From Azospirillum canadense (GTDB lineage: Bacteria; Pseudomonadota; Alphaproteobacteria; Azospirillales; Azospirillaceae): a DNA stretch of 64,000 nt. The notes under the pieces are model-generated. The model was not told the origin of the DNA, did not search any database, and worked only from the letters and a program-made list of their open reading frames with translations. Position numbers and translations under genes: made by a program. The stretch covers positions 372,001 to 436,000 of the forward strand of contig NZ_JAOQNG010000003.1 in the NCBI RefSeq assembly GCF_025961225.1. The letters are read 5' to 3'. Positions 1-9,615 of this stretch are shown here, piece after piece. Position 1 is the first letter of the stretch. Every line of letters starts with the position of its first letter.

Positions 1-715
1 GCGCCACGACGCGGATCAGCCCCTGGTCGAGGCCCAGGCATTCCGACAGGCCCGCGCGCACGATGTGCGGCATCTGGGTGGCGGTGGTGAGCACCAGCTG
101 CTCGACGTGGCGGTCCCAGTGGGCGACCACGCCCTTGCCCTCCAGCGGCACCATGCACTGGCGCGCGGTGCGGATGGTGCGTGTCACCTTTACTGGCGCC
201 GTGGCGGCGATCTCGGCGATGGCGCCGCCGACGTTGGTCTCCAGAAAGACGTTGTCGGACCAGTGCTCGTGCACCCGCGGGGCGCCCGGCTTCACCGCCT
301 CCAGCATGTCGGCGTTGACCGGCAGTTCCTCGACGTCGACGAAGACCTGGGCGGCGATGTCCTCAGCCTCAGCGCGGGTAGCGGCGATGCAGACGGCGAC
401 CGGCTCGCCGACGAAGCGGACCTTGCCGTCGGCCAGCGCCGGCTGTTCGGAGGCCTTGAAGCCCGGCAGGCCAGACACGGCGCGGATCGGCTTCACGCCG
501 TCCATCGCCAGATCGGCCCAAATGAAGACGGCCGCGCGGTGCTCCTCCGGGATATCGACGCCGCGGATGCGGGCGTGGGCGACCGGGCTGCGGACGAACG
601 CCAGCTCCTTCATGCCGGGCAGCGCGATGTCACCGACGAACCGGCCGCGTCCGCGCAACAGCCGCTCGTCTTCCTTCCTGCGGACCCTGGCACCGACACC
701 CGAGGCGTGCGCCAT
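1..715 (-). CDS. xanthine dehydrogenase family molybdopterin-binding subunit, N-terminal part (cut by window edge)
   Basis: Not closed within the window; read from the reverse strand it starts at the ATG at 715 after a GGGGAGG ribosome site and runs off position 1, giving about 238 residues. The N terminus carries the family signature (GARVRRKEDERLLRGRGRFV, residues 8-27) and then the alpha/beta-hammerhead region typical of CoxL/XdhB-type large subunits; the molybdopterin-binding C-terminal half lies outside. Such proteins hydroxylate carbon centres next to nitrogen in heterocycles, or oxidise aldehydes or CO, with water as oxygen source and small and medium subunits carrying FeS and FAD. The substrate cannot be told from this part. 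It is transcribed divergently from the PLP-enzyme/CoA-transferase/F420-oxidoreductase operon, so it may supply the first oxidation of that pathway (inference). Confidence 0.9.
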   Translation of the reverse strand, partial: MAHASGVGARVRRKEDERLLRGRGRFVGDIALPGMKELAFVRSPVAHARIRGVDIPEEHRAAVFIWADLAMDGVKPIRAVSGLPGFKASEQPALADGKVRFVGEPVAVCIAATRAEAEDIAAQVFVDVEELPVNADMLEAVKPGAPRVHEHWSDNVFLETNVGGAIAEIAATAPVKVTRTIRTARQCMVPLEGKGVVAHWDRHVEQLVLTTATQMPHIVRAGLSECLGLDQGLIRVVA

Positions 716-882
716 ACCCGATCCTCCCCATGCCGTTCTTGCCCGTGCCATTCTGGCTTGTGCAGGGCGGAGCGTTGCGCTCCCGGTCCGGAGGGTTATT
801 GGTTCCCTCTCGAACAATCAGCGTTACAGACTATCGTCCGATTTATAAGAGGAAATCAAGCCCCTCTTAAAAAACATTTTTC

Positions 883-926
883 TTGCAGGCCCGATCTAAC
901 GTGCATATGGTTCTAAAGATAGTACC
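883..926 (+). promoter_or_regulatory. putative sigma70-like promoter with overlapping inverted-repeat operator
   Basis: In the AT-richer gap between the molybdopterin hydroxylase and the PLP-enzyme gene, TTGCAG (883-888) and TATGGT (906-911) are 17 bases apart. Overlapping the -10 is an imperfect inverted repeat, GGTTCTA-AAGA-TAGTACC (909-926, one mismatched pair). The half-site GGT(A/T)CTA recurs at 8030-8043 in the divergent pxpB/pxpA control region. This suggests one repressor covers both promoters; the HutC-type GntR encoded at 5325-6149 is the obvious candidate. The assignment is by eye only. Confidence 0.35.
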
Positions 927-1003
927 TTATGCCCAGTCGACGCACCCCGCTGGAGGCTTTGCGCACGGCCGCAAACGCCGGTACCGATCCGAGGAGAGCG
1001 ACC

Positions 1004-2485
<1,482 letters not shown>

Positions 2486-2513
2486 CGGCTGGCCACCAAA
2501 CGAAAGGGAGGGC

Positions 2514-3476
2514 GTGACTGTGGTGATTTCCTACGACCAGTTGCGGGCCGAAACCGCTGCACGCGACCGCAGCCTTCACGAGAAGGTCATGACGCTCGAG
2601 GAGGCGGCGGGGCTGATCAAGGACGGCGACCACGTCGCCATCGGCGGCTGCATGATGTCGCGCACCCCGATGGCGATGATCTGGGCGCTGGTGCGCGCCG
2701 GGCGGCGCGACCTGACCTTCTCGCGCTCCATCGTCTCGTCGGACGGCGACATCATCTTCGCCTCCGGCATCGGCAAGAAGATCATCACCTCCTGGTTCAG
2801 CCAGGGCATCGTCTGGGGCATTTCGAAGGTGATGCGCCATTGGGTGGAGTCCGGCCGCGCCGAGTTCGAGGAATGGAGCCACATGTCCATGGGCCTGCGC
2901 TATCGCGCCGGGGCCATGGGGGTGCCCTTCATGCCCTCGCGCTCCATGATGGGCTCGGACGTGCGCCGCCGCGTCGACGGGCAGCTGAAGGAGATCGACT
3001 GCCCCTTCACCGGCGAGAAGCTGCTGCTGCTGCCGGCGCTCAACCCGGACGTAGCGATCATCCACGTGCAGCGGTGCGACCCCTACGGCAACGCCCAGCT
3101 CGACGGCCTGCAGTTCATGGACGTCGACCTGCCGCTGGCGGCGAAGAAAGTGATCGTCACCGCCGAGCGCATCGTGTCCAACGACCAGATCCGGCGCGCG
3201 CCCGACCAGACGAAGTTCCCCTTCTTCACCGTCGAGGCGGTGGTCGAGGTGCCCTACGGCAGCGCCCCGCACGAGTGCTACGGCCATTACGAGCCATTCT
3301 TCAAGCACATGGACCAGTTCGCCGAACTGACCCGCAAGGACCCCGAGAAAGGCGCCGGGGAGTATCTGGAGCGCTTCTACCACGATCCCAAGAGCTGGAC
3401 GGACACGCTCGGCCGGATGGGCCTGGGCGACCTTCTCACGGCGACCCGCGGCGGCAGGAGCATCTACGATGTCTGA
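2514..3476 (+). CDS. CoA-transferase subunit A (GctA/IpdA-like)
   Basis: A 320-residue alpha subunit of a family I CoA-transferase, related to glutaconate CoA-transferase A and to IpdA of steroid ring cleavage. The typical opening is seen (MTLEEAAGLIKDGDHVAIGG, then MMSRTPMAMIWALVRAG) and later LNPDVAIIHVQRCDPYGNAQ, a family hallmark. Family members move CoA between acids or, in IpdAB, hydrolyse a ring-opened acyl-CoA. The start could be GTG at 2514, 2520 or 2523; the GGGAGG at 2506-2511 is better spaced for 2520 or 2523. It ends 8 bases inside the next gene, so the two subunits are translationally coupled. Which acid is activated is unknown. Confidence 0.88.
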   Translation: MTVVISYDQLRAETAARDRSLHEKVMTLEEAAGLIKDGDHVAIGGCMMSRTPMAMIWALVRAGRRDLTFSRSIVSSDGDIIFASGIGKKIITSWFSQGIVWGISKVMRHWVESGRAEFEEWSHMSMGLRYRAGAMGVPFMPSRSMMGSDVRRRVDGQLKEIDCPFTGEKLLLLPALNPDVAIIHVQRCDPYGNAQLDGLQFMDVDLPLAAKKVIVTAERIVSNDQIRRAPDQTKFPFFTVEAVVEVPYGSAPHECYGHYEPFFKHMDQFAELTRKDPEKGAGEYLERFYHDPKSWTDTLGRMGLGDLLTATRGGRSIYDV

Positions 3477-4236
3477 TCGGACCCACACGGCATCCGAGCT
3501 GCTGGCGGTGATGGCCAGCCGCTCGCTGGACGACGGCCTGACCGTCTTCGCGGGCGTCGGCACTCCGCTCCTGGCGGCGACGCTGGCGCAGCGCCTGCAC
3601 GCGCCGGGGCTGACCATCCTGTTCGAAGGCGGGGTGATCGGACCCTTCATCGTGCCGGGCGAACTGCCGCCCTCCACCAACGAGCAGCGCTGCACCCGAC
3701 AGGCCAACATGCTCTGCCCGATCACCGACGTGCTGCTGCTGCTCCAGCGCGGCTACGTGGACGTGGGCTTCCTGGGCGGCGCGCAGATCGACCGCTACGG
3801 GAACATCAACAGCTCCTTCATCGGCGATCCCGACCATCCCAGCTGCCGCCTGCCGGGCACCGGCGGCGGCAACGACATCGCCAGCCTGTCGCGCGTGATC
3901 GTCGCCATGAAGCACGAGAAGCGCCGCTTCGTGGAAAGGGTCGAGTACATCACCAGCCCCGGCTACCTGGAAGGCGGCGACAGCCGCCGGCAGTCCGGCC
4001 TGCTGGCGGGAGGCCCCTACCGGATCATCACCGACCTGGCGATCATGGGCTTCCACCCGGAGACCAAGCGCATGCGCATCGAGGCGCTGCATCCGGGCGT
4101 GACCGCGGCGCAGGTGCAGGAGAACACCGGTTTCGAGCTTGAGGTGTCCGAGGACGCCCACACCACCGACACCCCGACCGAGAAGGAGCTTGCGGTGTTG
4201 CGCAACCTCGATCCCGACCGCCTCTACATCGGCTGA
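3469..4236 (+). CDS. CoA-transferase subunit B (GctB/IpdB-like)
   Basis: A 255-residue beta subunit that pairs with the preceding gene. Its ATG lies within the last codons of subunit A. The segment ILFEGGVIGP places a glutamate where the catalytic Glu of GctB-type transferases sits (alignment by eye), and GFLGGAQIDRYGNINSSFIG is the conserved beta-subunit loop. If that glutamate is catalytic the pair is a true transferase; if not, it resembles the hydrolytic IpdAB enzymes. The next gene, an F420-type oxidoreductase, starts 52 bases downstream, which suggests that a CoA ester or its acid is its substrate or product (inference). Confidence 0.87.
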   Translation: MSDRTHTASELLAVMASRSLDDGLTVFAGVGTPLLAATLAQRLHAPGLTILFEGGVIGPFIVPGELPPSTNEQRCTRQANMLCPITDVLLLLQRGYVDVGFLGGAQIDRYGNINSSFIGDPDHPSCRLPGTGGGNDIASLSRVIVAMKHEKRRFVERVEYITSPGYLEGGDSRRQSGLLAGGPYRIITDLAIMGFHPETKRMRIEALHPGVTAAQVQENTGFELEVSEDAHTTDTPTEKELAVLRNLDPDRLYIG

Positions 4237-4288
4237 CCGGCCGCGTTAGGAAACGCCCGCATCGAAAAAACATCAAGGAAACGCCCCC

Positions 4289-5242
4289 ATGTCGTCGAAG
4301 ACGGTCAAGATCGGAATCGCGATGCGCAACTTCACCCGGTATCCCGAGATGCCGGACCCGCGCGCGCTGATGGACTACGGCATCTGGGTGGAGGAGCTGG
4401 GCTTCGAGTCCCTGTGGGTGTGGGATCACATCCTGCTCGGGACCGAGCCGAACTTCCCCATCGCCGACTCCCTCACCATGCTCACCGCCGTGGCGGCGCG
4501 CACGAAGACCATCAAGCTCGGCACCGGCGTGCTGGTGCTCCCGCTGCGCAACCCGCTGCTGCTTGCCAAGCAGCTCTCGACCCTGGATCTGCTGTCGAAC
4601 GGGCGGCTGGTGCTGGCCATGGCGTCGGGCTGGTACAAGCGCGAGTTCGACGCGGTCGGCGTGCCGTTCGAACAGCGCGGCAAGATCATGGACAAGAACC
4701 TGGAGATCATGACCCGCCTATGGACGGAGCCTTCGGTCACCGCCGACATGCCGCCCTACAACATGCGCGAGGCGGTCATGTACCCCAAGCCGGGCAGCAA
4801 GCCGCGCCCGACCATCCTCATCGGCGGCTATGTCGACGCGGTGCTGAAGCGCGCCGGCGTCGCCGGCGACGGATGGCTGACCTACTTCTACACGCCGGAG
4901 GGCTTCACCCGCTCCTGGGAGAAGGTCTGCACCTTCGCCGCGGAGGCCGGCAAGGACCCGGCGACGCTGCAGAACGGCAACCAGCTGCCGATCATGATCG
5001 GCAAGAGCCGCGAGGAGGTGAAGCCCAAGATGATGGAATGGCTGCACACGGAGTGGGACTTCGCCTCCTGGAGCGAGTCGACCACCGACAGCGCCATCAT
5101 GGGAACCCCGGAGGAGTGCGTCGAACAGCTGCGCGCCCACGTCGACGTCGGCATCCAGCGCATCGTGCTCGTCCCCTACCGGTACGAGCGCGAGCAGATC
5201 GAGATCATCGCCCGCGAGATCCTGCCGAAGCTCCAGGGCTGA
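4289..5242 (+). CDS. LLM-class (luciferase-like) F420-dependent oxidoreductase
   Basis: A 317-residue TIM-barrel protein of the bacterial luciferase-like superfamily. Landmarks are the N-terminal strand KIGIAMRNF, ELGFESLWVWDHI, a central TIKLGTGVLVLPLRNP and LSNGRLVLAMASGWYKREF. This subgroup includes F420-dependent dehydrogenases and reductases as well as FMN-dependent monooxygenases. The complete F420 biosynthesis operon 3.7 kb away makes F420 the likely cofactor here (inference from context). AAGGAAACG precedes the ATG. It is last in the operon starting at 1004, and a strong hairpin terminator follows at 5289. Confidence 0.85.
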   Translation: MSSKTVKIGIAMRNFTRYPEMPDPRALMDYGIWVEELGFESLWVWDHILLGTEPNFPIADSLTMLTAVAARTKTIKLGTGVLVLPLRNPLLLAKQLSTLDLLSNGRLVLAMASGWYKREFDAVGVPFEQRGKIMDKNLEIMTRLWTEPSVTADMPPYNMREAVMYPKPGSKPRPTILIGGYVDAVLKRAGVAGDGWLTYFYTPEGFTRSWEKVCTFAAEAGKDPATLQNGNQLPIMIGKSREEVKPKMMEWLHTEWDFASWSESTTDSAIMGTPEECVEQLRAHVDVGIQRIVLVPYRYEREQIEIIAREILPKLQG

Positions 5243-5288
5243 GCGCCCGGGCGTCGCTTTCTCTCCTGTTTGTTCTCCTCTCACCTTC

Positions 5289-5322
5289 GGCCCCCTGCCC
5301 CGGCGGCAGGGGGCCTCTTCTT
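5289..5322. terminator. Rho-independent terminator between convergent genes
   Basis: A perfect 11-bp stem (5289-5299 with 5305-5315) closes a 5-base loop and is followed by TCTTCTT. It lies between the converging ends of the F420-type oxidoreductase (+) and the GntR regulator (-), and would end the operon that begins at 1004. The stem is symmetric and may act in both directions, though the reverse-strand U tract is poor. Confidence 0.75.
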
Positions 5323-5324
5323 GG

Positions 5325-6149
5325 TCACCCGAGCCCGAAGCCGACGGCTGCGCCGTCCTTCAGCCCGCCGTCTTTCAAAAGATCGATGTCGAAGCGCACG
5401 CAGTCGCCGCGGTAGACCAGTTCGGCCACGTAGATCACCTCGCCGTCGCGGTTTTCGATGACGTAGCGCGCCTCGGCGATGGGGGCGTTCAGCGGGATGC
5501 GCAGCTGCTCGGCCGTTTCCGGGTCGGCGCTTCCGATCACCACCGACGTCTGCGCCCGCCCGATGTCGTCACGCTGATGGCGCACCAGCACCGGCAGCGT
5601 GGTGTGCGTCTCGAACTCCTCGGGGAAGCGCTCGTAGATGGCTTGCGACACATGCACGCTGGCGATGGCGAACGGCTCGCCGGCGCGGTACTGGATGCTG
5701 CGCAGGAAATGGTACGCGTCGGACGGCCGCCCGTCCTCCGGCAGCAGGCGCGGCAGGGGGGGCGGGTTCTTCACCGCGACGAACCGCGGCACGTTGCCGT
5801 CGATGGACTGGGCCAGCGATTCCATGTCGATGGCCAGGCGCAGCCAGCGCCGTTCCCGCATGTCCTGGTTGACGAAGGTCCCCTTGCCCTGCTGGCGCCA
5901 GACCAGCCCCTCCTTCTGCAGCAGGTCGATCGCCTGGCGCACGGTCACCCGCGCGACCTGGAACTCCTGCTCCAGTTCGTCGAGCGTCGGCATCTTCTCG
6001 CCGGCGGCGAACTGGCCCTCCTCGATCCGGCGGCGCAGCAAGGCGGCCACCTGGATGTACAGGGGCACCCGGCTGCGCTTGAACGTGCGGGCCAGATTCT
6101 GCGCCGGACGCGCCGGGGTGCGGGCGGCGGCTGACGGCTTTACGGGCAT
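5325..6149 (-). CDS. GntR family transcriptional regulator, HutC/UTRA subfamily
   Basis: A 274-residue regulator. After a 25-residue extension comes a winged helix-turn-helix (RSRVPLYIQVAALLRRRIEE through ARVTVRQAIDLLQKEGLVW to GKGTFV, about residues 25-95), then a UTRA ligand-binding domain in the C-terminal half. HutC-type regulators are usually repressors relieved by a pathway substrate or intermediate. It starts 32 bases after the stop of pxpC and is probably the third gene of the pxpB-pxpC-gntR operon, which fits autoregulation through the repeat at 8030-8043. The same half-site at 909-926 suggests it also controls the 1004-5242 operon. AAGGA lies 9 bases before the ATG at 6149. Confidence 0.88.
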   Translation of the reverse strand: MPVKPSAAARTPARPAQNLARTFKRSRVPLYIQVAALLRRRIEEGQFAAGEKMPTLDELEQEFQVARVTVRQAIDLLQKEGLVWRQQGKGTFVNQDMRERRWLRLAIDMESLAQSIDGNVPRFVAVKNPPPLPRLLPEDGRPSDAYHFLRSIQYRAGEPFAIASVHVSQAIYERFPEEFETHTTLPVLVRHQRDDIGRAQTSVVIGSADPETAEQLRIPLNAPIAEARYVIENRDGEVIYVAELVYRGDCVRFDIDLLKDGGLKDGAAVGFGLG

Positions 6150-6181
6150 GGTCTCACATCCTTCACAACCTGCACTCCTCT

Positions 6182-7234
6182 TTACTCCAGCACGGCAACG
6201 GCGTCATCCCATTCGAAACCGCTGACCGCGCCGCTCACCAGATTGCTGGAATACAACGCCTCCAGATCGATCGCCCTGTCGCCGGCGGGCATCGCCCCGG
6301 CGATCAGGCGCCTGAGCCCCGCCTCATGGGCGCGGCGCAGCGCCTGCGCTTCCTCTACGCTGACGGCCGTGAAACGGATCCGGTCGCCGGGCCGTAAGCG
6401 CCCCGCCCGCGGCAAATCCGCCGTGCACACGGCGCCGATCTTCGGATAGCCGCCGGTGGTCTGGCGGTCGGCCAGCAGCAGCACCGGACGGCCGTCGCCG
6501 GGGACCTGGATCGCGCCCCAGGCGATGCCGTCCGAAACGATGTCGTGCCCGCCGCGGAGGGCCAGAGCGGGGCCGTCCAGCCGCAATCCCATCCGGTCCG
6601 CCGCCGCACCGACCGCGTAGTCGGCGCCGAAGAAGGCGGCGATGGAGTCCGGCTCGAACCGGTCGTCCTGCGGCCCCAGGACGACGCGCAGAGGCCCGGT
6701 GCCAAGGGCGGGCGGATCGGGGAGCCGCAGGTCGCCGCGCTCCGAGGCGCGCTCCCGGCGCAGCGGCAGGCGGTCGCCCGCGACCAGCGCCCGCCCCTGG
6801 TGCCCGCCGAACCGGCCCCGCGTGTAGGTGGAGCGGCTGCCGAGCACCGGCGCCAGGTCGAAGCCGCCTTCCACGGCCAGGTAGGAGCACGCGCAATGGC
6901 GGGACGCGACGACCCGCACCCGCTCCCCCTGGCGGAGGACGACGCTGCGCCACGCCGGCACCGTGCGCGGCTCCGGCGCTTCCAGTACCAGCGCGCCGTC
7001 GAAGGCGGCGAGCGCGACCCGGACGGACGGCGCCGCGACCTCCAGCACCGGCCCGACATGCAGGATCTCCAGCGCCGCCTCGCCCGCGCCGTTGCCGACC
7101 AGCGCGTTCGCCAGCCGCAGCTGGTCGGGGTCGAGCGCGCCGGAGACCGGCACGCCGAACGCCTGGGCGCCGAATCGCCCGGCGTCCTGGACGGTGGTGT
7201 GCAGCCCCGGCTGCACCAGGACCAGTGCCGTCAT
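6182..7234 (-). CDS. pxpC: 5-oxoprolinase subunit C-like protein (PxpC/KipA, biotin-dependent carboxyltransferase family)
   Basis: A 350-residue protein beginning MTALVLVQPGLHTTVQDAGR; this start (ATG at 7234) is fixed by the ATGA overlap with the pxpB stop and by the conserved opening VxxPGxxTTVQDxGR. Family landmarks follow: GVPVSGALDPDQLRLANALV, YLAVEGGFD, and near the end ADRQTTGGYPKIGAV. PxpABC together cleave 5-oxoproline to glutamate with ATP; related sets act on other lactams or ureas. The longer open frame reaching 7957 runs through pxpB and is not real. The gene precedes a GntR regulator in the same operon, and its partner pxpA sits across the divergent promoter, first in the F420 operon. 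Confidence 0.9.
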   Translation of the reverse strand: MTALVLVQPGLHTTVQDAGRFGAQAFGVPVSGALDPDQLRLANALVGNGAGEAALEILHVGPVLEVAAPSVRVALAAFDGALVLEAPEPRTVPAWRSVVLRQGERVRVVASRHCACSYLAVEGGFDLAPVLGSRSTYTRGRFGGHQGRALVAGDRLPLRRERASERGDLRLPDPPALGTGPLRVVLGPQDDRFEPDSIAAFFGADYAVGAAADRMGLRLDGPALALRGGHDIVSDGIAWGAIQVPGDGRPVLLLADRQTTGGYPKIGAVCTADLPRAGRLRPGDRIRFTAVSVEEAQALRRAHEAGLRRLIAGAMPAGDRAIDLEALYSSNLVSGAVSGFEWDDAVAVLE

Positions 7235-7965
7235 GCCGCCACCTCCTCGACGTCGAGCGTTCCGTCCCCCGCCGCCCACGCCGCGCGCAAGTCCTCGAAG
7301 GCCGCGCGCTCCGCCGGTTCGAAGCGGACGCGGTCGCCGGGGCCAAGCAGGGCCGGCGACTCGCGACCGATCGCGAAGAGGTCCACCGGCACGGTGCCGA
7401 TGAGCCGCCAGCCACCCGGACTTTCCAGCGGGTAGACCGCGGTCATGGCGTTGGCGATGGCGACGGACCGCGGCGGCACGCGGACGCGCGGGGTGGTCAG
7501 CCGCGGCAGGCGCAACGGCTCCGGCAGATCGCCCATGTATGGGTACCCCGGCAGGAAACCGAGCATGTAGACGTGGTAGTCGACCGAGCCATGCAGCCGC
7601 ACCACCTCGCAGGGCGACATCCCCGTCAGGCGGGCGACCTCCGCCAGGTCGGGGGCCAAATCCTCGTCGTAGCAGACCGGCAGGCGGACGAGGCGCAGGC
7701 GCCGGTCGACCGTCCGGACGGCGGCCAGCAGCTCCCGCGCGCGGCCGGCGACGTCCGGGAACCCGAGGACCAGCGGGTCGTAGTGGACGAGCAGGGAGCG
7801 GAAGGTGGGAACCAGCTCGACCACGCCCGGAATGGCGGCCCCGCGCATGGCGTCGGCCAGGGCGGTGACGCGCTCGCTCACCTCCCGGTCGATCCGGTCG
7901 CCGAACTCGACGACAATGGCCGCGTCCCCTTGCGGCAGCAGCCGCGGCCAACCGCATTCGTTCAT
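7231..7965 (-). CDS. pxpB: 5-oxoprolinase subunit B-like protein (PxpB/KipI)
   Basis: A 244-residue allophanate-hydrolase-subunit-1 type protein. It shows the conserved GDAAIVVEFGD near the N terminus, HYDPL, LPVCYDEDLAPDL, YMLGFLPGYPYMGDLP and the closing VDLFAIGRESPALLGPGDRVRF. I placed the start at the ATG at 7965, which has GGAAGGAGAAT just upstream; an in-frame ATG at 7995 would add ten residues and lacks such a site. It overlaps pxpC by four bases. With PxpC and PxpA it should form an ATP-dependent lactam hydrolase; the natural substrate here may not be 5-oxoproline, given the F420 and CoA-transferase neighbours (inference). Confidence 0.9.
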   Translation of the reverse strand: MNECGWPRLLPQGDAAIVVEFGDRIDREVSERVTALADAMRGAAIPGVVELVPTFRSLLVHYDPLVLGFPDVAGRARELLAAVRTVDRRLRLVRLPVCYDEDLAPDLAEVARLTGMSPCEVVRLHGSVDYHVYMLGFLPGYPYMGDLPEPLRLPRLTTPRVRVPPRSVAIANAMTAVYPLESPGGWRLIGTVPVDLFAIGRESPALLGPGDRVRFEPAERAAFEDLRAAWAAGDGTLDVEEVAA

Positions 7966-8029
7966 GGATTCTCCTTCCGCGTCAGCCTGAAACAATGAGC
8001 CTTTTCAGATAGTTCTTCTGCGTCTTGGC

Positions 8030-8043
8030 GTACTATGGTTCTA
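8030..8043. promoter_or_regulatory. putative operator in the pxpB/pxpA divergent control region
   Basis: The 172-bp gap between pxpB and pxpA contains GTACTA-T-GGTTCTA (8030-8043), two direct copies of the half-site GGT(A/T)CTA also found as an inverted pair at 909-926. The stretch around it (8001-8058) is clearly AT-richer than its surroundings, as expected for a divergent promoter, and includes TATACT (8042-8047). The neighbouring HutC-type GntR is the likely ligand-responsive repressor. No -35 element is convincing. Confidence 0.35.
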
Positions 8044-8137
8044 TACTTGATAAAAGTTCGCGGAGCAACTACGCTCATGAATAAGGCGTCCGGGACGCTC
8101 CCGGGCCAGAACGGCAGCCACAAGGGAGGATTGCGGT

Positions 8138-8917
8138 ATGGCGCGAAGGGTCAACCTCAACGCGGACATGGGCGAAGGCTTCGGCGCCTATGACATCGGC
8201 AACGACGAGGCGCTGCTCTCCATCATCGGTTCCGCCAACGTCGCCTGCGGGCTGCACGCCGGCGACCCCAACGTGATGCATCGCCTGGTCATGCGCGCCA
8301 AGGAGACCGGCGTCAGCATCGGGGCGCATCCCGGCTTCAACGATCTCTGGGGCTTCGGCCGCCGCCGCATCGACATGAAGCCGCACGACCTGGAGCTGAT
8401 GGTCGCCTACCAGATCGGCGCCCTGCAGGCGATCGCGGCCTACGCCGGCCTCAAGGTGACCCACGTGAAGCCGCACGGCGCCCTCAACAACATGGCGGCG
8501 GAGATTCCGGACTACGCCATGGCCATCGGCCGGGCCATCAGGAGCGTGGACCCGTCCCTGATCTACGTGGCGCTGACCGGGTCGGAAATGGACAAGGCCG
8601 GCAAGAGCCTGGATCTGCCCGTCGCGCACGAGGCCTTCGTCGACCGCCTGTATGACGACGACGGCAACCTGACCTCGCGCAAGATCGAGGGCGCGGTCAT
8701 CAAGGACCCGCAATTCGCCGCCGACCGGGTCGTGCGCATGGTGCTCGACCAGGAGATCATCTCGCGCAACGGCAAGCGCATTCCCACCCGCATCGACACC
8801 CTGTGCGTCCATGGCGACGAGCCGACCGCCGTCGCCGTTGCCCAGGCGGCCCACGACGCGCTGCTCGCCGCCGGCGTGGAGCTGGTGACGATCCCGGAGA
8901 TGGTCGAGCGGGGCTGA
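8138..8917 (+). CDS. pxpA: 5-oxoprolinase subunit A-like protein (PxpA, LamB/YcsF family)
   Basis: A 259-residue LamB/YcsF protein with all family blocks: VNLNADMGEGFGAYDIGND at the N terminus, SANVACGLHAGDPNVM, GVSIGAHPGFNDLWGFGRR, THVKPHGALNNM and DTLCVHGDEPTAV. It is the catalytic partner of PxpB and PxpC in ATP-dependent lactam opening. AGGGAGG precedes the ATG. The gene is separated from pxpBC by the divergent promoter and followed after 23 bases by npdG, so it is probably the first gene of the F420 biosynthesis operon. That gene order ties lactam hydrolysis to F420 chemistry. Confidence 0.92.
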   Translation: MARRVNLNADMGEGFGAYDIGNDEALLSIIGSANVACGLHAGDPNVMHRLVMRAKETGVSIGAHPGFNDLWGFGRRRIDMKPHDLELMVAYQIGALQAIAAYAGLKVTHVKPHGALNNMAAEIPDYAMAIGRAIRSVDPSLIYVALTGSEMDKAGKSLDLPVAHEAFVDRLYDDDGNLTSRKIEGAVIKDPQFAADRVVRMVLDQEIISRNGKRIPTRIDTLCVHGDEPTAVAVAQAAHDALLAAGVELVTIPEMVERG

Positions 8918-8940
8918 ACGGCCCGGAGGGAAGGACAGGC

Positions 8941-9603
8941 ATGACCGAAAACAACCGTCCCACCGTCGCCGTCATCGGCGGCACCGGCGCCCTCGGGTCG
9001 GGGCTCGCCGGCCGCTGGGCGCGCGCCGGCTACCCCGTCGTCATCGGCTCCCGCAGCCCGGAGAAGGCGCAGGCCGCCGCGGCCGGGTTCGGCAGCCGCG
9101 GGGCGAGCCAGGCGGAGGCCGCCGCGGCGGCCGACGTCATCGTGCTCACCGTGCCCTACGCGACGCACGCTGCCGTCATCGACGAAATCCGCCCGCATTG
9201 TGCGGGCAAGACCGTGGTCGACGCCACGGTGCCGCTGGTGCCGCCGAAGGTCGGCACCGTCCAGCTGCCGGCCGAAGGCTGCGCCGCCGTCGAGGCGCAA
9301 CGCGCGTTCGGCGCCGAGGTCCGCGTCGTCTCGGCGTTCCACAACGTGTCGGCCCACAAGCTCCAGGGCAGCGCCGCCATCGAGTGCGACGTCCTTGTCT
9401 TCGGCGACGACAAGGAGGCGCGGGAGTCCGTGATGCGCCTGGTTGAGGCGGCGGGCCTGCGCGGCATCCACGGCGGCCCGCTCGCCAACTCCGCCGCGGC
9501 GGAGGCGCTGACCTCGGTCCTCATCACCATCAACCGCCTGTACAAGGTCGACGGCGCCGGCGTCCGCATCGTCGGCAAGCGCGCCGACGGAAGCCCGCTG
9601 TAA
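8941..9603 (+). CDS. npdG: NADPH-dependent F420 reductase (F420H2:NADP oxidoreductase)
   Basis: A 220-residue Rossmann protein. The dinucleotide motif (IGGTGALGSGLAGRWARAG, residues 14-32) is followed by VVIGSRSPEKA, where the Ser-Arg pair is the usual NADP-binding feature of this family, and by VLTVPYATH and KTVVDATVPLVPP. It transfers hydride between NADPH and F420, so it regenerates reduced F420 for reductases or recycles it after dehydrogenases. GGAGGGAAGG sits just upstream of the ATG. Its place immediately before cofE makes the F420 assignment firm. Confidence 0.9.
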   Translation: MTENNRPTVAVIGGTGALGSGLAGRWARAGYPVVIGSRSPEKAQAAAAGFGSRGASQAEAAAAADVIVLTVPYATHAAVIDEIRPHCAGKTVVDATVPLVPPKVGTVQLPAEGCAAVEAQRAFGAEVRVVSAFHNVSAHKLQGSAAIECDVLVFGDDKEARESVMRLVEAAGLRGIHGGPLANSAAAEALTSVLITINRLYKVDGAGVRIVGKRADGSPL

Positions 9604-9615
9604 GGGGGCGGGGCG

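Noticed and set aside
63..916. Two long forward open frames over the first 900 bases
   Set aside because: They are antisense shadows of the molybdopterin hydroxylase on the reverse strand, which has a clear family motif and ribosome site.
7235..7957. N-terminal extension of PxpC to 591 residues
   Set aside because: The extra part is pxpB read in the wrong frame; the ATGA overlap at 7231-7234 marks the true start.
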